From Methanoflorens sp963701995 (GTDB lineage: Archaea; Halobacteriota; Bog-38; Methanoflorentales; Methanoflorentaceae), in contig OY969693.1 in assembly GCA_963701995.1 (NCBI GenBank), forward strand, positions 372,001 through 436,000: a stretch of 64,000 bases of DNA. Direction: 5' to 3'. The notes below the pieces were generated by a model. The model saw only the letters and a program-made list of their open reading frames with translations, was not told the origin of the DNA and ran no database searches. The position numbers and the translations under genes were made by a program. Below, one piece after another: positions 44,678-53,886 of the stretch. The stretch's first letter is position 1, and the number at the start of each line of letters is the position of its first letter.

Positions 44678-44847
44678 TCTCAAGCGCAAAAGCGCCAAGA
44701 GATCAGCCACGTCGCGAGACGCCGCGCTGAGTGCTCCATATTGCTTGAGGAGGATCGCTGAGCATTTTGACGTCGGATCGAGTCTCAAGCATTTCCTCAA
44801 AAAAGCTAAGACTGCATTCCTAACAGCCCTACATTAGTATTCACCAG

Positions 44848-45414
44848 CTAGGTGAGCTTAAACGACGATATCATTTGCTGCGCCGTCACAAGCTCTTCGT
44901 CATACTGGGCCGCAATTCCGGTAAATTGAATTACATAGACTGAATTGCCTTTGACGGTCCACACCATTAGCCCTTTGTAAAGCTCTCCGTTGGGTGCTTT
45001 GAATGTGAACACAATTTCATATCCGGGCTTGCTCCCCAGTGAAACCGTATGATTCTCAAGCAAACTGACGCTGTTGCTGCTTTTTTGAAGGTCGCTTATC
45101 AAGCTTGATGCGAGACTTTGAGGAGTTCTTCCTGATTGATTAAGGGGAACACGTTGAATCTGGTACGAAATGCTATCGTTTCCGCGCTGGAACGTCGCTA
45201 TGGTGACGCCCGCAGAATTTCCGGTTAATTGCCAGTCGCTCGGATAGCTCATTTCCACTCCCGCATTCTTATTGGTATATACTAAGAAGCTAGCAGGGGC
45301 GCCCGGCGTCGGCGACTGCGTCGTCTGATTTGACGCGCAGCCAGCACTGCTCACCGCTATGGCTGCTGCTGCAACGATGATGACTACCCACAGCAATCGA
45401 GCGTTTGCACCCAT
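44848..45414 (-). CDS. Lipoprotein with PsbP-like domain
   Basis: A 188-residue secreted lipoprotein. The signal peptide ends in SSAGCAS with the lipidated cysteine at residue 26, then a Thr/Pro-rich linker. The mature domain (from ~45) matches PsbP/DUF1795: VEMSYPSDWQLTG at its start, SLGSKPGYEIVFTF in the middle and QQMISSFKLT at the end. The same domain type forms the outside part of the TIR protein at 10516. It is a stand-alone surface protein. Confidence 0.85.
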   Translation of the reverse strand: MGANARLLWVVIIVAAAAIAVSSAGCASNQTTQSPTPGAPASFLVYTNKNAGVEMSYPSDWQLTGNSAGVTIATFQRGNDSISYQIQRVPLNQSGRTPQSLASSLISDLQKSSNSVSLLENHTVSLGSKPGYEIVFTFKAPNGELYKGLMVWTVKGNSVYVIQFTGIAAQYDEELVTAQQMISSFKLT

Positions 45415-45619
45415 CTTTTCAGCTCCACAGTGAAACGCTCCTCGGACATATATCTTGTTATTCTGTTGTTCCGTCGGACTCGCTGCAGGATCGAATCCGG
45501 ACGGCGAATGTAAAAAAACCGCAACCTCCCGGCGGAGTCAGGCTAAACGAACTCACCGTTTCTGCATGACCTTTTTCTGATTCTCGCCTGTGTCACGAAA
45601 AACAAGGAACGAATGACGC

Positions 45620-46309
45620 TCAGGGCTTCTCAGCTACCATCACGATGCGGTGCCTCGTGTGTTCCGCGCCTTTGTACTGTTTATGGCTGACTTTTTCATC
45701 TAGCGCCTTCACAACAAACCCTGCCGATTGAAAGAGCTCGCAGAGCTCAAAAAGCGAAAAATGGTGATGTGGAATCCCCCCTCGAATGACGGTATCTGCT
45801 GCGATCTTCACTCCCTGGCCGCAGCGCAAGTCGCGCCGTCCAAGGACTTCGACAAACGCCAGGCCGCGATCTCTTAAAACCCGAAAAAGCTCCCCCACTG
45901 TCTTCTTTCTCCCATTTCCGGTGAGGTGCCCGAGCAACCCATAACACGAGACAGCCTCGAAGCTTCGGTCCGAAAATGGAAGCTGATGAACGTCCGAAAG
46001 GACCCGCGCGTATTGAGGATCGAGCAGCACCAGTGCCTCTCTCGAGAGGTCAACCCCGACTGCCCTAAAACCGTTCCTGTGAAGCGGAACTAGGTACCTC
46101 CCCGTGCCACAGCCGACGTCGAGCACATCAGCTCCCGCCGCAACCCTCCGCAGCACAGGAGAGATATCGTACGGGCCTTTCCACCAGGAGGGGTGTAAAA
46201 CGTACTTCTCATCCCAGATATTGACGAGTAATTTAGCGTGCGATCGCGCCTCTTCGGACATAGCTATTACGGCCCCCTTTATTTCCACTGGAGACAATTG
46301 CTCACTCAT
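45620..46309 (-). CDS. SAM-dependent methyltransferase, class I
   Basis: A 229-residue class I methyltransferase. Motif I is DVLDVGCGTGRYL, followed by AVGVDLS (acidic loop) and VSCYGLLGHLTG. The C-terminal part has GGIPHHHFSLFELCELFQSA, common in small-molecule methyltransferases. The substrate is not predictable. It is divergent from the thiD-thiN gene and its promoter overlaps the same short AT-rich region. Confidence 0.9.
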   Translation of the reverse strand: MSEQLSPVEIKGAVIAMSEEARSHAKLLVNIWDEKYVLHPSWWKGPYDISPVLRRVAAGADVLDVGCGTGRYLVPLHRNGFRAVGVDLSREALVLLDPQYARVLSDVHQLPFSDRSFEAVSCYGLLGHLTGNGRKKTVGELFRVLRDRGLAFVEVLGRRDLRCGQGVKIAADTVIRGGIPHHHFSLFELCELFQSAGFVVKALDEKVSHKQYKGAEHTRHRIVMVAEKP

Positions 46310-46370
46310 AAAAAACGCTTATTAGGGCTCTATTTTTGATTTTTATCGCGAAAAAGAGATTTGGATTAGA

Positions 46371-46380
46371 AATATATAAA
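46371..46380 (+). promoter_or_regulatory. TATA-like box for thiD-thiN
   Basis: AATATATAAA lies about 27 bases before ATG 46403, which has no Shine-Dalgarno site, so a leaderless transcript is likely. Confidence 0.55.
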
Positions 46381-46402
46381 TGTTAATCCATTACCACTGT
46401 AG

Positions 46403-47716
46403 ATGCTCTCGGTTATGACTGTCGCAGGATCAGACTCAGGAGGCGGAGCCGGGGTGCAAGCCGACACGCGCACCTTTGCTGCTCTCGGCGTGCACGGGAC
46501 CTCTGTGGTAACAGCCGTCACCGCGCAAAACACTCTTGGCGTTCAAGATGTGTACTATCTGCCTGTCGACACCGTCGTCGCTCAGATGAGTGCTGTTTTC
46601 ACCGACATTGACATCCGATGCGTCAAGACGGGAATGCTCGCCACCGTCGAGATCGCAGAAGCCGTAGCTGATGTGCTTTCGCAGCATAAAGTTCCGATCG
46701 TGGTTGATCCAGTTATGGTCGCCGAAGCGGGGGGGCGGTTGGTGATGGGGGAACCAAAAGAAGTCCTTGCGCGACTGCTGCCCGAAACAGCAGTCATAAC
46801 CCCAAACATACGAGAGGCAGAAGCCATTTCAGGCATCGCCATACACAATCTCGATGATATGAAGCGTGCTGCCTGCGAAATCTATGCTCTCGGCCCTAAA
46901 TCGGTTATTGTCACGGGAGGCCATTTGGGCGGGACCGACGTGCTGTATGACGGCAGTTTTCAGCTGCTCAGAGGCAAGCTGACTAAAAGGGGAACGCACG
47001 GGGCAGGATGCACTTTCTCGGCAGCTATAGCCGTTTTCCTTGCTAAAGGGTACCCCGTAAACCAGAGTGCTCTAATGGCAAAGACGTTCGTCACCGACGC
47101 CATCAGAAACAGCGAACGCGTAGGCTCTGGCCCCGGCGCTGTAAATCAGTTTGCGGCGACGCTACACAGGGCCGAGCGGTACCTAACGTTACTCGACGTC
47201 GAGGCGGGGCTGCGCACCATTAAGGCTATAAACCTAAACCTTATACCTGAGGTCGGAAGCAACTTAGCGATGGCAATTTCGGGCGCAAAGAACTTAGCAG
47301 ACGTGGCTGCGGTCAAGGGACGAATTGTGAAAGTCGGAGAGACCATCACGCCCGTTGGCTGCGTGACCTTTGGTGCAAGTCGTCACGTTGGAGGGGCCAT
47401 ATTAGCGGCATTGAACCACGATGCTGATATGAAGAGCGCGATGAACCTGCGGTACTCAGACGAGGTGATTCGCGCGTGCCAAGAGCTCAACCTCGCAACG
47501 AAGAGCTTCGAGAGACGGGAGGAGCCGCAAGCAACGAGCACGATCGAGTGGGGCATTGCGCACGCTATCGAGAGTAGCTTGACACAGGGCAATGGCATGC
47601 CCGACGTCATATACGACCGCGGGGGTGTCGGCACGGAAGCTATGGTCCTCATTCTCGGCCACGCAGCGCAACAGGTGGCCGATACAGTCGTGAAGATTTC
47701 ATCGGCGCTGAGGTGA
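46403..47716 (+). CDS. thiDN: Bifunctional HMP(-P) kinase / thiamine-phosphate synthase (ThiD-ThiN)
   Basis: A 437-residue fusion. The N-terminal ~260 residues are ThiD, which phosphorylates hydroxymethylpyrimidine and its phosphate: VAGSDSGGGAGVQADTRTF, VVDPVMVAEAGGRLV and GTHGAGCTFSAAIAVFLAKG. The C-terminal ~170 residues are ThiN (AVKGRIVKVGETITPVG, then GGVGTEAMVLILGH), which replaces ThiE in archaea and joins HMP-PP with thiazole phosphate. The fusion is usual in methanogens. Together with thiC at 54802 it gives the pyrimidine branch of thiamine synthesis. It is followed by rps17e. Confidence 0.95.
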   Translation: MLSVMTVAGSDSGGGAGVQADTRTFAALGVHGTSVVTAVTAQNTLGVQDVYYLPVDTVVAQMSAVFTDIDIRCVKTGMLATVEIAEAVADVLSQHKVPIVVDPVMVAEAGGRLVMGEPKEVLARLLPETAVITPNIREAEAISGIAIHNLDDMKRAACEIYALGPKSVIVTGGHLGGTDVLYDGSFQLLRGKLTKRGTHGAGCTFSAAIAVFLAKGYPVNQSALMAKTFVTDAIRNSERVGSGPGAVNQFAATLHRAERYLTLLDVEAGLRTIKAINLNLIPEVGSNLAMAISGAKNLADVAAVKGRIVKVGETITPVGCVTFGASRHVGGAILAALNHDADMKSAMNLRYSDEVIRACQELNLATKSFERREEPQATSTIEWGIAHAIESSLTQGNGMPDVIYDRGGVGTEAMVLILGHAAQQVADTVVKISSALR

Positions 47717-47762
47717 CCAAGTAACGGCCCCTCAGCTATAAAAGGAACACGGAGGTGGTTTC

Positions 47763-47963
47763 ACGGGAAGTATCAGACCTACGTACATCAAAAGCATATC
47801 AGAAGAGCTACTCCGAGGACATCGGGAGACATTTAGCTCTGATTATGAGAAGAATAAGTTGCTCGTGTCGGAATACACGAACATCGAGAGCAAGAACATT
47901 AGGAACAGAGTTGCCGGATATATAACGCACAGGGTTGAGATCGGCAACAGGAGAAAGTCATGA
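47763..47963 (+). CDS. rps17e: 30S ribosomal protein S17e, apparent ACG start
   Basis: A 66-residue frame that matches S17e closely: GSIRPTYIKSISEELLRGH, then FSSDYEKNKLLVSEYTNI and KNIRNRVAGYITHRVEIG. The position where homologues start with Met is ACG (47763), with a strong Shine-Dalgarno GGAGGTG ending six bases upstream and no ATG, GTG or TTG in frame before it. Either the ribosome starts at ACG or one base is a sequencing error. S17e is a core small-subunit protein. Its stop overlaps the dapA start (ATGA), so the two are coupled. Confidence 0.85.
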   Translation, partial: TGSIRPTYIKSISEELLRGHRETFSSDYEKNKLLVSEYTNIESKNIRNRVAGYITHRVEIGNRRKS

Positions 47964-48835
47964 GATTCAAGGGCGTGTACCCTGCGATGGTCACGCCATT
48001 TACGGGCGATGATAAAATCGACGTTGAGGGGATGCGTTCTAACATCGCCTATCTTGAGAAGGGGGGCGTCGCAGGGCTGGTGCCTTGCGGCAGTACTGGT
48101 GAATCCGCGACGTTATCGTTTGACGAGCATAAGAAACTAGTTGAACTCACCGTAGACGCCGCGAGTGTTCCCGTTATCGCAGGGACAGGATCAAACAACA
48201 CCGCAGAGGCGGTCGAGCTGACACGGTATGCACAAGATGCGGGCGCTGATGCAGCCCTACTAATCGTCCCTTACTACAACAAACCGATGAAAAGTGGGCT
48301 GATTAAGCACTTTAGCGCTATCGCACAGGCGTGTGAGATTCCCCTCATCTTGTACAACATTCCAGGACGCACCGGCATCAACATGGATCCGGAAACGATT
48401 AGCACATTGGCACACGAGTACAGTAACGTTGCGGGCGTGAAGGAGGCAAGCGCGAACTTCACCCAGATTTCAAATATCATTGAGATTACCCGTGGCCTTG
48501 TGTTTTCCGTTATTTCGGGAGACGACGGATTGACACTTCCTATGATGGCCCTCGGGGCGACCGGAGTCATCTCAGTCACCGCAGATATCCTTCCGAAGCA
48601 AATGGGGCAACTCGCACAGTTATGCCTCGAAGGCAACTTTGAGAAAGCGCGCGACGTCCATTATCAACTCGCTCCACTTTTCAAGGCGCTATTCATCGAG
48701 ACCAACCCCATTCCCATCAAAAAGGCGTGTGACTTGCTCGGGCTTGCGGGTGGACCGCTCAGATTGCCTCTAACCACGATGGCAGAGCCAAACGTCGTCA
48801 AGCTAAAGGAGACGCTTGCGGTCTACGCAGATTAG
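47960..48835 (+). CDS. dapA: 4-hydroxy-tetrahydrodipicolinate synthase
   Basis: A 291-residue TIM-barrel enzyme that condenses pyruvate with aspartate semialdehyde in lysine synthesis. The start motif GVYPAMVTPF, the CGSTGESATLSFDEH loop, YYNKP, LYNIPGRTG and the Schiff-base lysine in GVKEAS are all present. Length is normal. It overlaps rps17e by four bases and is followed by dapB after 32 bases, forming a lysine (diaminopimelate) operon. Confidence 0.97.
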   Translation: MRFKGVYPAMVTPFTGDDKIDVEGMRSNIAYLEKGGVAGLVPCGSTGESATLSFDEHKKLVELTVDAASVPVIAGTGSNNTAEAVELTRYAQDAGADAALLIVPYYNKPMKSGLIKHFSAIAQACEIPLILYNIPGRTGINMDPETISTLAHEYSNVAGVKEASANFTQISNIIEITRGLVFSVISGDDGLTLPMMALGATGVISVTADILPKQMGQLAQLCLEGNFEKARDVHYQLAPLFKALFIETNPIPIKKACDLLGLAGGPLRLPLTTMAEPNVVKLKETLAVYAD

Positions 48836-48867
48836 AGGACAGATGCATTCAGGGGTGGCGGAAAGGC

Positions 48868-49608
48868 ATGACGACAAACGATAAGATAGCGGTTGCAGTG
48901 ACAGGCGCGTGTGGCCGAATGGGGCGTTTGATCATTGACAACGTGACGCAAGCTTCGGATATGGTGCTTGTCGCAGCGTTTGACAAACAGATGTGCAACC
49001 CTAACGTAACGGACGCGACTAAGCTTGCCAACACGCTCAAAACCGTTAAGCCTGACGTATTAGTTGACTTTACAGTCGCCGCTTCATCGGTCGAGATCAT
49101 CAAAGCTGCCGCAGGCGCTGGAGTGAGACTCGTCGTCGGAACTACTGGATTCACCGCAGAACAACGTGCAGAAGCGAAAGAAGCAGTCAAAGGTCAGGTC
49201 GCGGCGATAATTTCGCCTAATTTTTCGATAGGCGTCAACGTCTTTTTTCAGTTGGTAAAAACGGCTTCAGAGAACCTACCGAGCGCGGCGTACGCTGCTG
49301 AGCTTATTGAAGCCCATCATAAGCACAAAATTGATGCGCCGAGCGGAACGGCGGTCAAAGCGATTGATATCATTAAAGGCGTTGATCGTTCGCGTGCGAT
49401 TGGATCGTACTCCATACGCGCCGGGGATATCGTCGGCGATCACTCTGTGTTGTTCATTGGCGACGGCGAGCGATTGGAGATTAGCCATAGGGCCCACAGC
49501 AGACAGGCATTTGCCAGTGGCGCGATGCTGGCTACACGCTTTATCATGAAGCAGCCGCCTGGGTTATATTCGATGGACGATTTGATGGCCGCGATGAGCG
49601 TGAGTTGA
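48868..49608 (+). CDS. dapB: 4-hydroxy-tetrahydrodipicolinate reductase
   Basis: A 246-residue NAD(P)H-dependent reductase that follows DapA. The nucleotide-binding motif is VTGACGRMGRLI, the catalytic site is EAHHKHKIDAPSGTA with the His and Lys pair, and GTTGFTAEQ and NFSIGVNVFF are also family marks. ATG 48868 follows GGAAAGG. The gene is cotranscribed with dapA. Confidence 0.96.
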   Translation: MTTNDKIAVAVTGACGRMGRLIIDNVTQASDMVLVAAFDKQMCNPNVTDATKLANTLKTVKPDVLVDFTVAASSVEIIKAAAGAGVRLVVGTTGFTAEQRAEAKEAVKGQVAAIISPNFSIGVNVFFQLVKTASENLPSAAYAAELIEAHHKHKIDAPSGTAVKAIDIIKGVDRSRAIGSYSIRAGDIVGDHSVLFIGDGERLEISHRAHSRQAFASGAMLATRFIMKQPPGLYSMDDLMAAMSVS

Positions 49609-49790
49609 GGTTCAGCACAAGCTGCTATAGGGGACACCGAAGCAAAGGTCCCGCTACTTTCATTAATAGCTTTGGACATCTACGCAACCCCCGGACTAGC
49701 AACCACGTTCTATTCCAATGCACAGACCAAGCGATCGCAAAGGTGCGCGACGTCGAAATCAACCGGAGTTGCCATCTTCTTCAGCCGGAA

Positions 49791-51362
49791 TTAGTGCCCG
49801 TTAGGTTCCAGGAAATTCACAAATGTCGTCTCCATCGACCCAAGATTACACACCGGCATGATCCCCGGTCTCGGATTGATGTTTTGCGATCTTTGGTACT
49901 TCGTTTGATCTTGCCACGCACCTGAGTTGACCACCGTGACCCCCCTGTAGTGCGATGCGCCTATGGTGTGTACGTGCCCGCAATGAAGAATGTCGGGTAT
50001 GCTGTCGATGATGAAGTGATCGGTGCTCTCGGGGGCTATAGAAACCCTATTCCCATATACTGGGGAAAGATGTCGTCGTTTAAGCATCTCTCTCATCGCG
50101 CCATCCGGGTTGCCATAAGAGCAACCGGGAATGGCCGCGATGATGTCATCCAAGGCCCTGCCGTGGTATATGAGTATTTTTACGCCGCATAGCTCAATCA
50201 GCGAGGGGTTTCCGATACACGTGACGTTGTTACTGAAGCTTTTTGCGTAATCGCTTGAAAGCGCAGGCTGCGGCTCTGCTTGGCGTACCGCATCGTGGTT
50301 TCCGGGGGCGACTATGATGGAGATGTTCGACGGCAACATTTCAAACAGATACGCTGCCGCAGCATATTGGTCGTCGATATCGTCGATAGCTAACTCGTCC
50401 TCTTGATTTGGAAACACCCCGATGCCATCCACGACGTCACCGGCCACGATCACGTAGGCAATTTTTTGCGCTCTTTCGTCTTCGCTCGCCGCTACCCACT
50501 CGGTAAAATCCTCCCACGCACTTGTCAAGAAGGTCTTGCTGCCAATGTGAATGTCTGAGGTCAGCGCTACGTGCACGTCGTTTTCTGCGTGCGTAGGTTG
50601 GTGCTGCGGAGGGATGTCGGGCCACGTAATGCTGTCGATAAAGAGTACTTTTCCGTCTGACGAGAGAGACCCAGTGATGCCAACCACCTCGTCCAGAACC
50701 ACTTGCAGAGCAGCGTCATAGGCACCTTTGTTTTTTAACGCAATACCGCTAAAGTATCCTGTGGGGTCCTCAAGCTCGAGCACTCGATGGCCGTTTGGCG
50801 TGTCGCGCGTCTCGTTCACCAGGCCGACGATGGAGATTTTTCCACCAGTCCCGCGCTCATCGTCGAACCATCCTTCGCGCCCTCGGTTCCAATAGGTCAA
50901 GCTCTCTATGGGTCGGGAGTTCAGCCGCTTCCTGATGATTTCGCTGAGGCGATCATACCTGTTTCTGAAATAACGCACGAATTCCTCGTATGTGCCAACA
51001 CACGTGGAACTCTCAGTAATGTCAGCAAGAACTGCTATCGGTCGTGGCTTCCGACGAGGTTCGAGATGCCTATTTGCCACGTCCGTCTGGCCTACTTCGG
51101 TCGTTGCCAGTACGTCGGCGGATTCATCGTCGGTTTGAGTAAGAAAAGCTAACGACCTCACAACTTTTTTCTGAGAGTGAAGCGATTCTTTTGCCGCCGT
51201 GACGTGAGACTGACCGATCACGACGACAGATTCATCAACGTGTTTCAAAATCTCATTGACTAGGTCTAGGGGCATATCAGTCTCTTGAATCGTCACCACC
51301 GCTTCTTGCGTTATGAGGAAGCCGCTTTCAGTGAGCTTTTGAATTATGTCGGTTCGGATCAT
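49791..51362 (-). CDS. polB: DNA polymerase II (D-family) small subunit DP1
   Basis: A 523-residue subunit of the archaeal replicative polymerase PolD, with 3'-5' exonuclease activity. An OB-fold (~170-270) precedes the metallophosphoesterase core with DIHIGSKTF, VVAGDVVDG, APGNHDAV and LHCGHVHTIG. The N-terminal helical region includes LTESGFLITQEAV. I place the start at ATG 51362; upstream in-frame Mets would extend into the divergent promoter of the signal peptidase gene. The large subunit (DP2) is not in this window. Confidence 0.95.
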   Translation of the reverse strand: MIRTDIIQKLTESGFLITQEAVVTIQETDMPLDLVNEILKHVDESVVVIGQSHVTAAKESLHSQKKVVRSLAFLTQTDDESADVLATTEVGQTDVANRHLEPRRKPRPIAVLADITESSTCVGTYEEFVRYFRNRYDRLSEIIRKRLNSRPIESLTYWNRGREGWFDDERGTGGKISIVGLVNETRDTPNGHRVLELEDPTGYFSGIALKNKGAYDAALQVVLDEVVGITGSLSSDGKVLFIDSITWPDIPPQHQPTHAENDVHVALTSDIHIGSKTFLTSAWEDFTEWVAASEDERAQKIAYVIVAGDVVDGIGVFPNQEDELAIDDIDDQYAAAAYLFEMLPSNISIIVAPGNHDAVRQAEPQPALSSDYAKSFSNNVTCIGNPSLIELCGVKILIYHGRALDDIIAAIPGCSYGNPDGAMREMLKRRHLSPVYGNRVSIAPESTDHFIIDSIPDILHCGHVHTIGASHYRGVTVVNSGAWQDQTKYQRSQNINPRPGIMPVCNLGSMETTFVNFLEPNGH

Positions 51363-51508
51363 GGCAGTGTGTGATTTATGGGACGGACCTTTGTGCAAGA
51401 TTGTTAACGAACACGAACGTGGCGAAATCCGTCCTCCTGCTTGTTCTTCACGCTGGAAGCCGCCTGCCTGAGCGTTAATAGCGCCGGCTCCCAAGCGCGT
51501 TTCGGCAG

Positions 51509-51519
51509 ATTATATAAAG
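51509..51519 (+). promoter_or_regulatory. TATA-like box for the signal peptidase gene
   Basis: ATTATATAAAG lies about 20-30 bases before ATG 51534/51540 and fits leaderless transcription. The region also separates this gene from divergent polB. Confidence 0.55.
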
Positions 51520-51533
51520 CGTCAACTATAACT

Positions 51534-52289
51534 ATGGTCATGACGTCAGCCAGCTTGGTACCGCATTTTATACTTGCTTGGCAGAAATACATGCAGGATC
51601 AAACCAGAGAACGTGCAGAGAGATTCTGGAAGACTGATAATTATTGGTTAGCGCTTCTACGTGATATATTAGTTGCACTGTTAGTTGTCGCCTTAGTGAT
51701 ATCGATCGTTTATGCGTACACAGGGTCTGTCACTCCTCTCGTAGCCGTCGAATCAGGAAGCATGGAGCCCCACATAAATATTGGCGACGTCGTGCTTACG
51801 CGAGTGACGGATAGAGTGCAAATCGTCACTTACAATGAGGGAAAAGCCACTAATTATCAGAGCTTCGGCAACTACGGCGATGTCATTGTCTACAGGCCAA
51901 ATGGCGATCCGAATGCGACGCCAATCATACACCGAGCAATGTATTGGGTAAACGCCGGCGACCGTCTGCCAAACAATCAAACGGCTGCCAACGCCGGATA
52001 CGTCACTAAAGGCGACAACAACCAGGAGTATGATCAACCGCTGCTCTTAGGTGGAACGCCACCTTTGGAACCGGTCAAGCCCGCGTGGATAATTGGCGTA
52101 GCACAACAGCCTGCTATACCGTGGATTGGAGATTTACGACTCGCTCTGCCGAGCGTGGTTCTGGTCTCCGATCAATACTCCGGCACGGAGATCTTCGCCG
52201 CGATCGACACCTTCCACGGTGGCGCCTGCGTATCATTAGCCAACGTTAGCTTCGCAACCGCTGCAAAACTCTCGCTGAGGCCTTTTTAG
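51534..52289 (+). CDS. Signal peptidase I (archaeal, Sec11-like)
   Basis: A 251-residue membrane peptidase that removes signal peptides outside the cell. One N-terminal hydrophobic segment (~45-62) is followed by the catalytic box AVESGSMEPHINIGDVV with the nucleophile Ser76; the PIIHRAM and VTKGDNNQEYD boxes match the archaeal form, in which His replaces the bacterial catalytic Lys. A second hydrophobic stretch near the C-terminus may be an anchor. ATG 51534 was picked from the TATA spacing; 51540 or 51591 are possible. Confidence 0.92.
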   Translation: MVMTSASLVPHFILAWQKYMQDQTRERAERFWKTDNYWLALLRDILVALLVVALVISIVYAYTGSVTPLVAVESGSMEPHINIGDVVLTRVTDRVQIVTYNEGKATNYQSFGNYGDVIVYRPNGDPNATPIIHRAMYWVNAGDRLPNNQTAANAGYVTKGDNNQEYDQPLLLGGTPPLEPVKPAWIIGVAQQPAIPWIGDLRLALPSVVLVSDQYSGTEIFAAIDTFHGGACVSLANVSFATAAKLSLRPF

Positions 52290-52303
52290 CCACAATTAGA
52301 TAC

Positions 52304-52312
52304 GTTTATATC
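52304..52312 (+). promoter_or_regulatory. TATA-like box for pgk
   Basis: GTTTATATC lies about 28 bases before ATG 52337, supporting that start for a leaderless mRNA. Confidence 0.5.
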
Positions 52313-52336
52313 GTACATTTCGACATAAGCTTGGCT

Positions 52337-53557
52337 ATGCCGCCATTTCTTACGATTGATGATCTCGACACGCACGGGCGAGTGGTTCTTGTGCGCGTTG
52401 ATTTGAATTCACCAATCGGCCCCAACGGAGAGATTCTGGATGACGTACGTTTTCGCGGCCACGTCCCGACGATTGCAGCTTTGGAAGATGCCAAGACCGT
52501 GCTGCTCGCACATCAGTCACGGCCCGGAAAGCGAGATTTCACCACAATGGAGCGACATGCCGAAAAGCTCTCCTCGCTCATTGGAAAGGACGTAACGTAT
52601 GTCGATGATATTTACGGGCGCAATGTGCGACAATCCGTGAAAGAAATGGGGATCGGAGACGTAGTGCTCCTCGAAAACGTCCGTTTTAGCTCCGAAGAGA
52701 TGCTCACCGCCCCCGTTGAAGATCTTACGAAGACGCATCTCGTCACGCAATTATCGCTGCAATGCGATCTGTACCTCAATGACGCATTTGGCACAGCCCA
52801 CCGCGCCCAAACGTCAATCGTGGCTTTTCCGCGCACCTTGACGTCAGGCGCTGGCAAGCTGATGGAACGAGAGGTGGACATGCTGACAAAGGCGCTTACC
52901 ACTTCCCAACGGCCGCGATTGTTCATGCTTGGAGGCACGAAAGCAGACGACAGCATCAAAGTTATCGAGCACGTTCTTTCAAAAGGCAGCGCGGACAAGG
53001 TGCTCGTCACGGGGCTAGTAGCAAACATCTTCTTGGCGGCATCAGGAGTCGACATAGGACCCCCAAGCCTCGAAGACATAAAGTCGTCGGGATACGGAAA
53101 CTATCTCGAAATATGCAAGAGATTACTTGACAAGTACGATGGCAAAATTGTGACCCCTCTCGATGTCGCACTTGATGATAACGGCAAGCGTCTTGAGACG
53201 CCAATTTCAGCGTTACCAAAGGCCTATCCAATACACGATATCGGCATAGAGACGATTGTAGCGTATTCAGCTGAGCTCAAAGCTGCAGGAACCGTGGTAA
53301 TGAATGGGCCTGCTGGAGTCTTCGAACTAAAAGCATTTGCGCTTGGAACCAATGAAACACTTCAAGCGGCGGCTCAAGCAAAGTTCTCGATTTTGGGTGG
53401 GGGCCACATCGCGGCTGCAGCACGTAACATTGGCGTTGACAAACACATGACTCACGTTTCGACCGGAGGTGGCGCTTGCATAGATTTCTTAGCCGGGGAC
53501 GTCTTGCCCGGAGTCCAGGCGCTTATCGAGGCAAAAGACCTCCAGGAGGCATTTTAG
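52337..53557 (+). CDS. pgk: Phosphoglycerate kinase
   Basis: A 406-residue glycolytic and gluconeogenic enzyme that moves phosphate between 1,3-bisphosphoglycerate and ADP. The N-terminal motif VVLVRVDLNSPIGPNGEI, FMLGGTKADDSIKVIEH and the C-terminal nucleotide-binding GPAGVFELKAF and STGGGACIDFLAG are all kept. ATG 52337 agrees with the upstream TATA element. The length is normal for archaeal PGK. The tRNA-Thr gene follows. Confidence 0.96.
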   Translation: MPPFLTIDDLDTHGRVVLVRVDLNSPIGPNGEILDDVRFRGHVPTIAALEDAKTVLLAHQSRPGKRDFTTMERHAEKLSSLIGKDVTYVDDIYGRNVRQSVKEMGIGDVVLLENVRFSSEEMLTAPVEDLTKTHLVTQLSLQCDLYLNDAFGTAHRAQTSIVAFPRTLTSGAGKLMEREVDMLTKALTTSQRPRLFMLGGTKADDSIKVIEHVLSKGSADKVLVTGLVANIFLAASGVDIGPPSLEDIKSSGYGNYLEICKRLLDKYDGKIVTPLDVALDDNGKRLETPISALPKAYPIHDIGIETIVAYSAELKAAGTVVMNGPAGVFELKAFALGTNETLQAAAQAKFSILGGGHIAAAARNIGVDKHMTHVSTGGGACIDFLAGDVLPGVQALIEAKDLQEAF

Positions 53558-53598
53558 CGTCCGTTAGTCAGCCCATTCCGTGGCCGCGCACTAACAAC

Positions 53599-53608
53599 GT
53601 ATAAGTAT
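53599..53608 (+). promoter_or_regulatory. TATA-like box for tRNA-Thr
   Basis: CGTATAAGTA lies 31-40 bases before the tRNA 5' end, a normal archaeal tRNA promoter spacing. Confidence 0.5.
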
Positions 53609-53638
53609 CGGGGAGCATACATAAAAACGATTTTACGC

Positions 53639-53776
53639 GCCTCGGTGGCTCAGCCTGGAAGAGCGATTGACTTGTAACTGGGACGCAACAATGCGCCTAA
53701 TGCATCGATATGTGGGAACACGTACATTGCCGAGCAAGTTATCAATAGGTCGGGGGTTCAAATCCCTCCCGAGGCT
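53639..53776 (+). tRNA. tRNA-Thr (UGU) with a 64-nt intron
   Basis: The ends fold as a tRNA: acceptor GCCTCGG pairs with CCGAGGC, the D stem starts GCTC, and the T arm has loop TTCAAAT between GGGGG and CCCTC. The anticodon stem ATTGA/TCAAT closes a loop with anticodon TGT at 53673-53675. An intron of about 64 bases (53677-53740) sits after anticodon position 37, the usual archaeal site cut by the splicing endonuclease at a bulge-helix-bulge. The exact border may slide one base. The final T is the discriminator. Confidence 0.93.
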
Positions 53777-53886
53777 TTTTTCCTTAGCGCTCAGTGATGG
53801 ATGCGCCTGACGATCACATTCGGAACGCGCAGGCGTGTGCGTACGTGCGTCCTCAATCTTAGGGACGCCCAAGGTGATGCAAAAAG

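Noticed and set aside
53633..53872. Minus-strand open frame over the tRNA-Thr region
   Set aside because: It contains the RDLNPRP-type peptide produced by reading tRNA T arms on the wrong strand.
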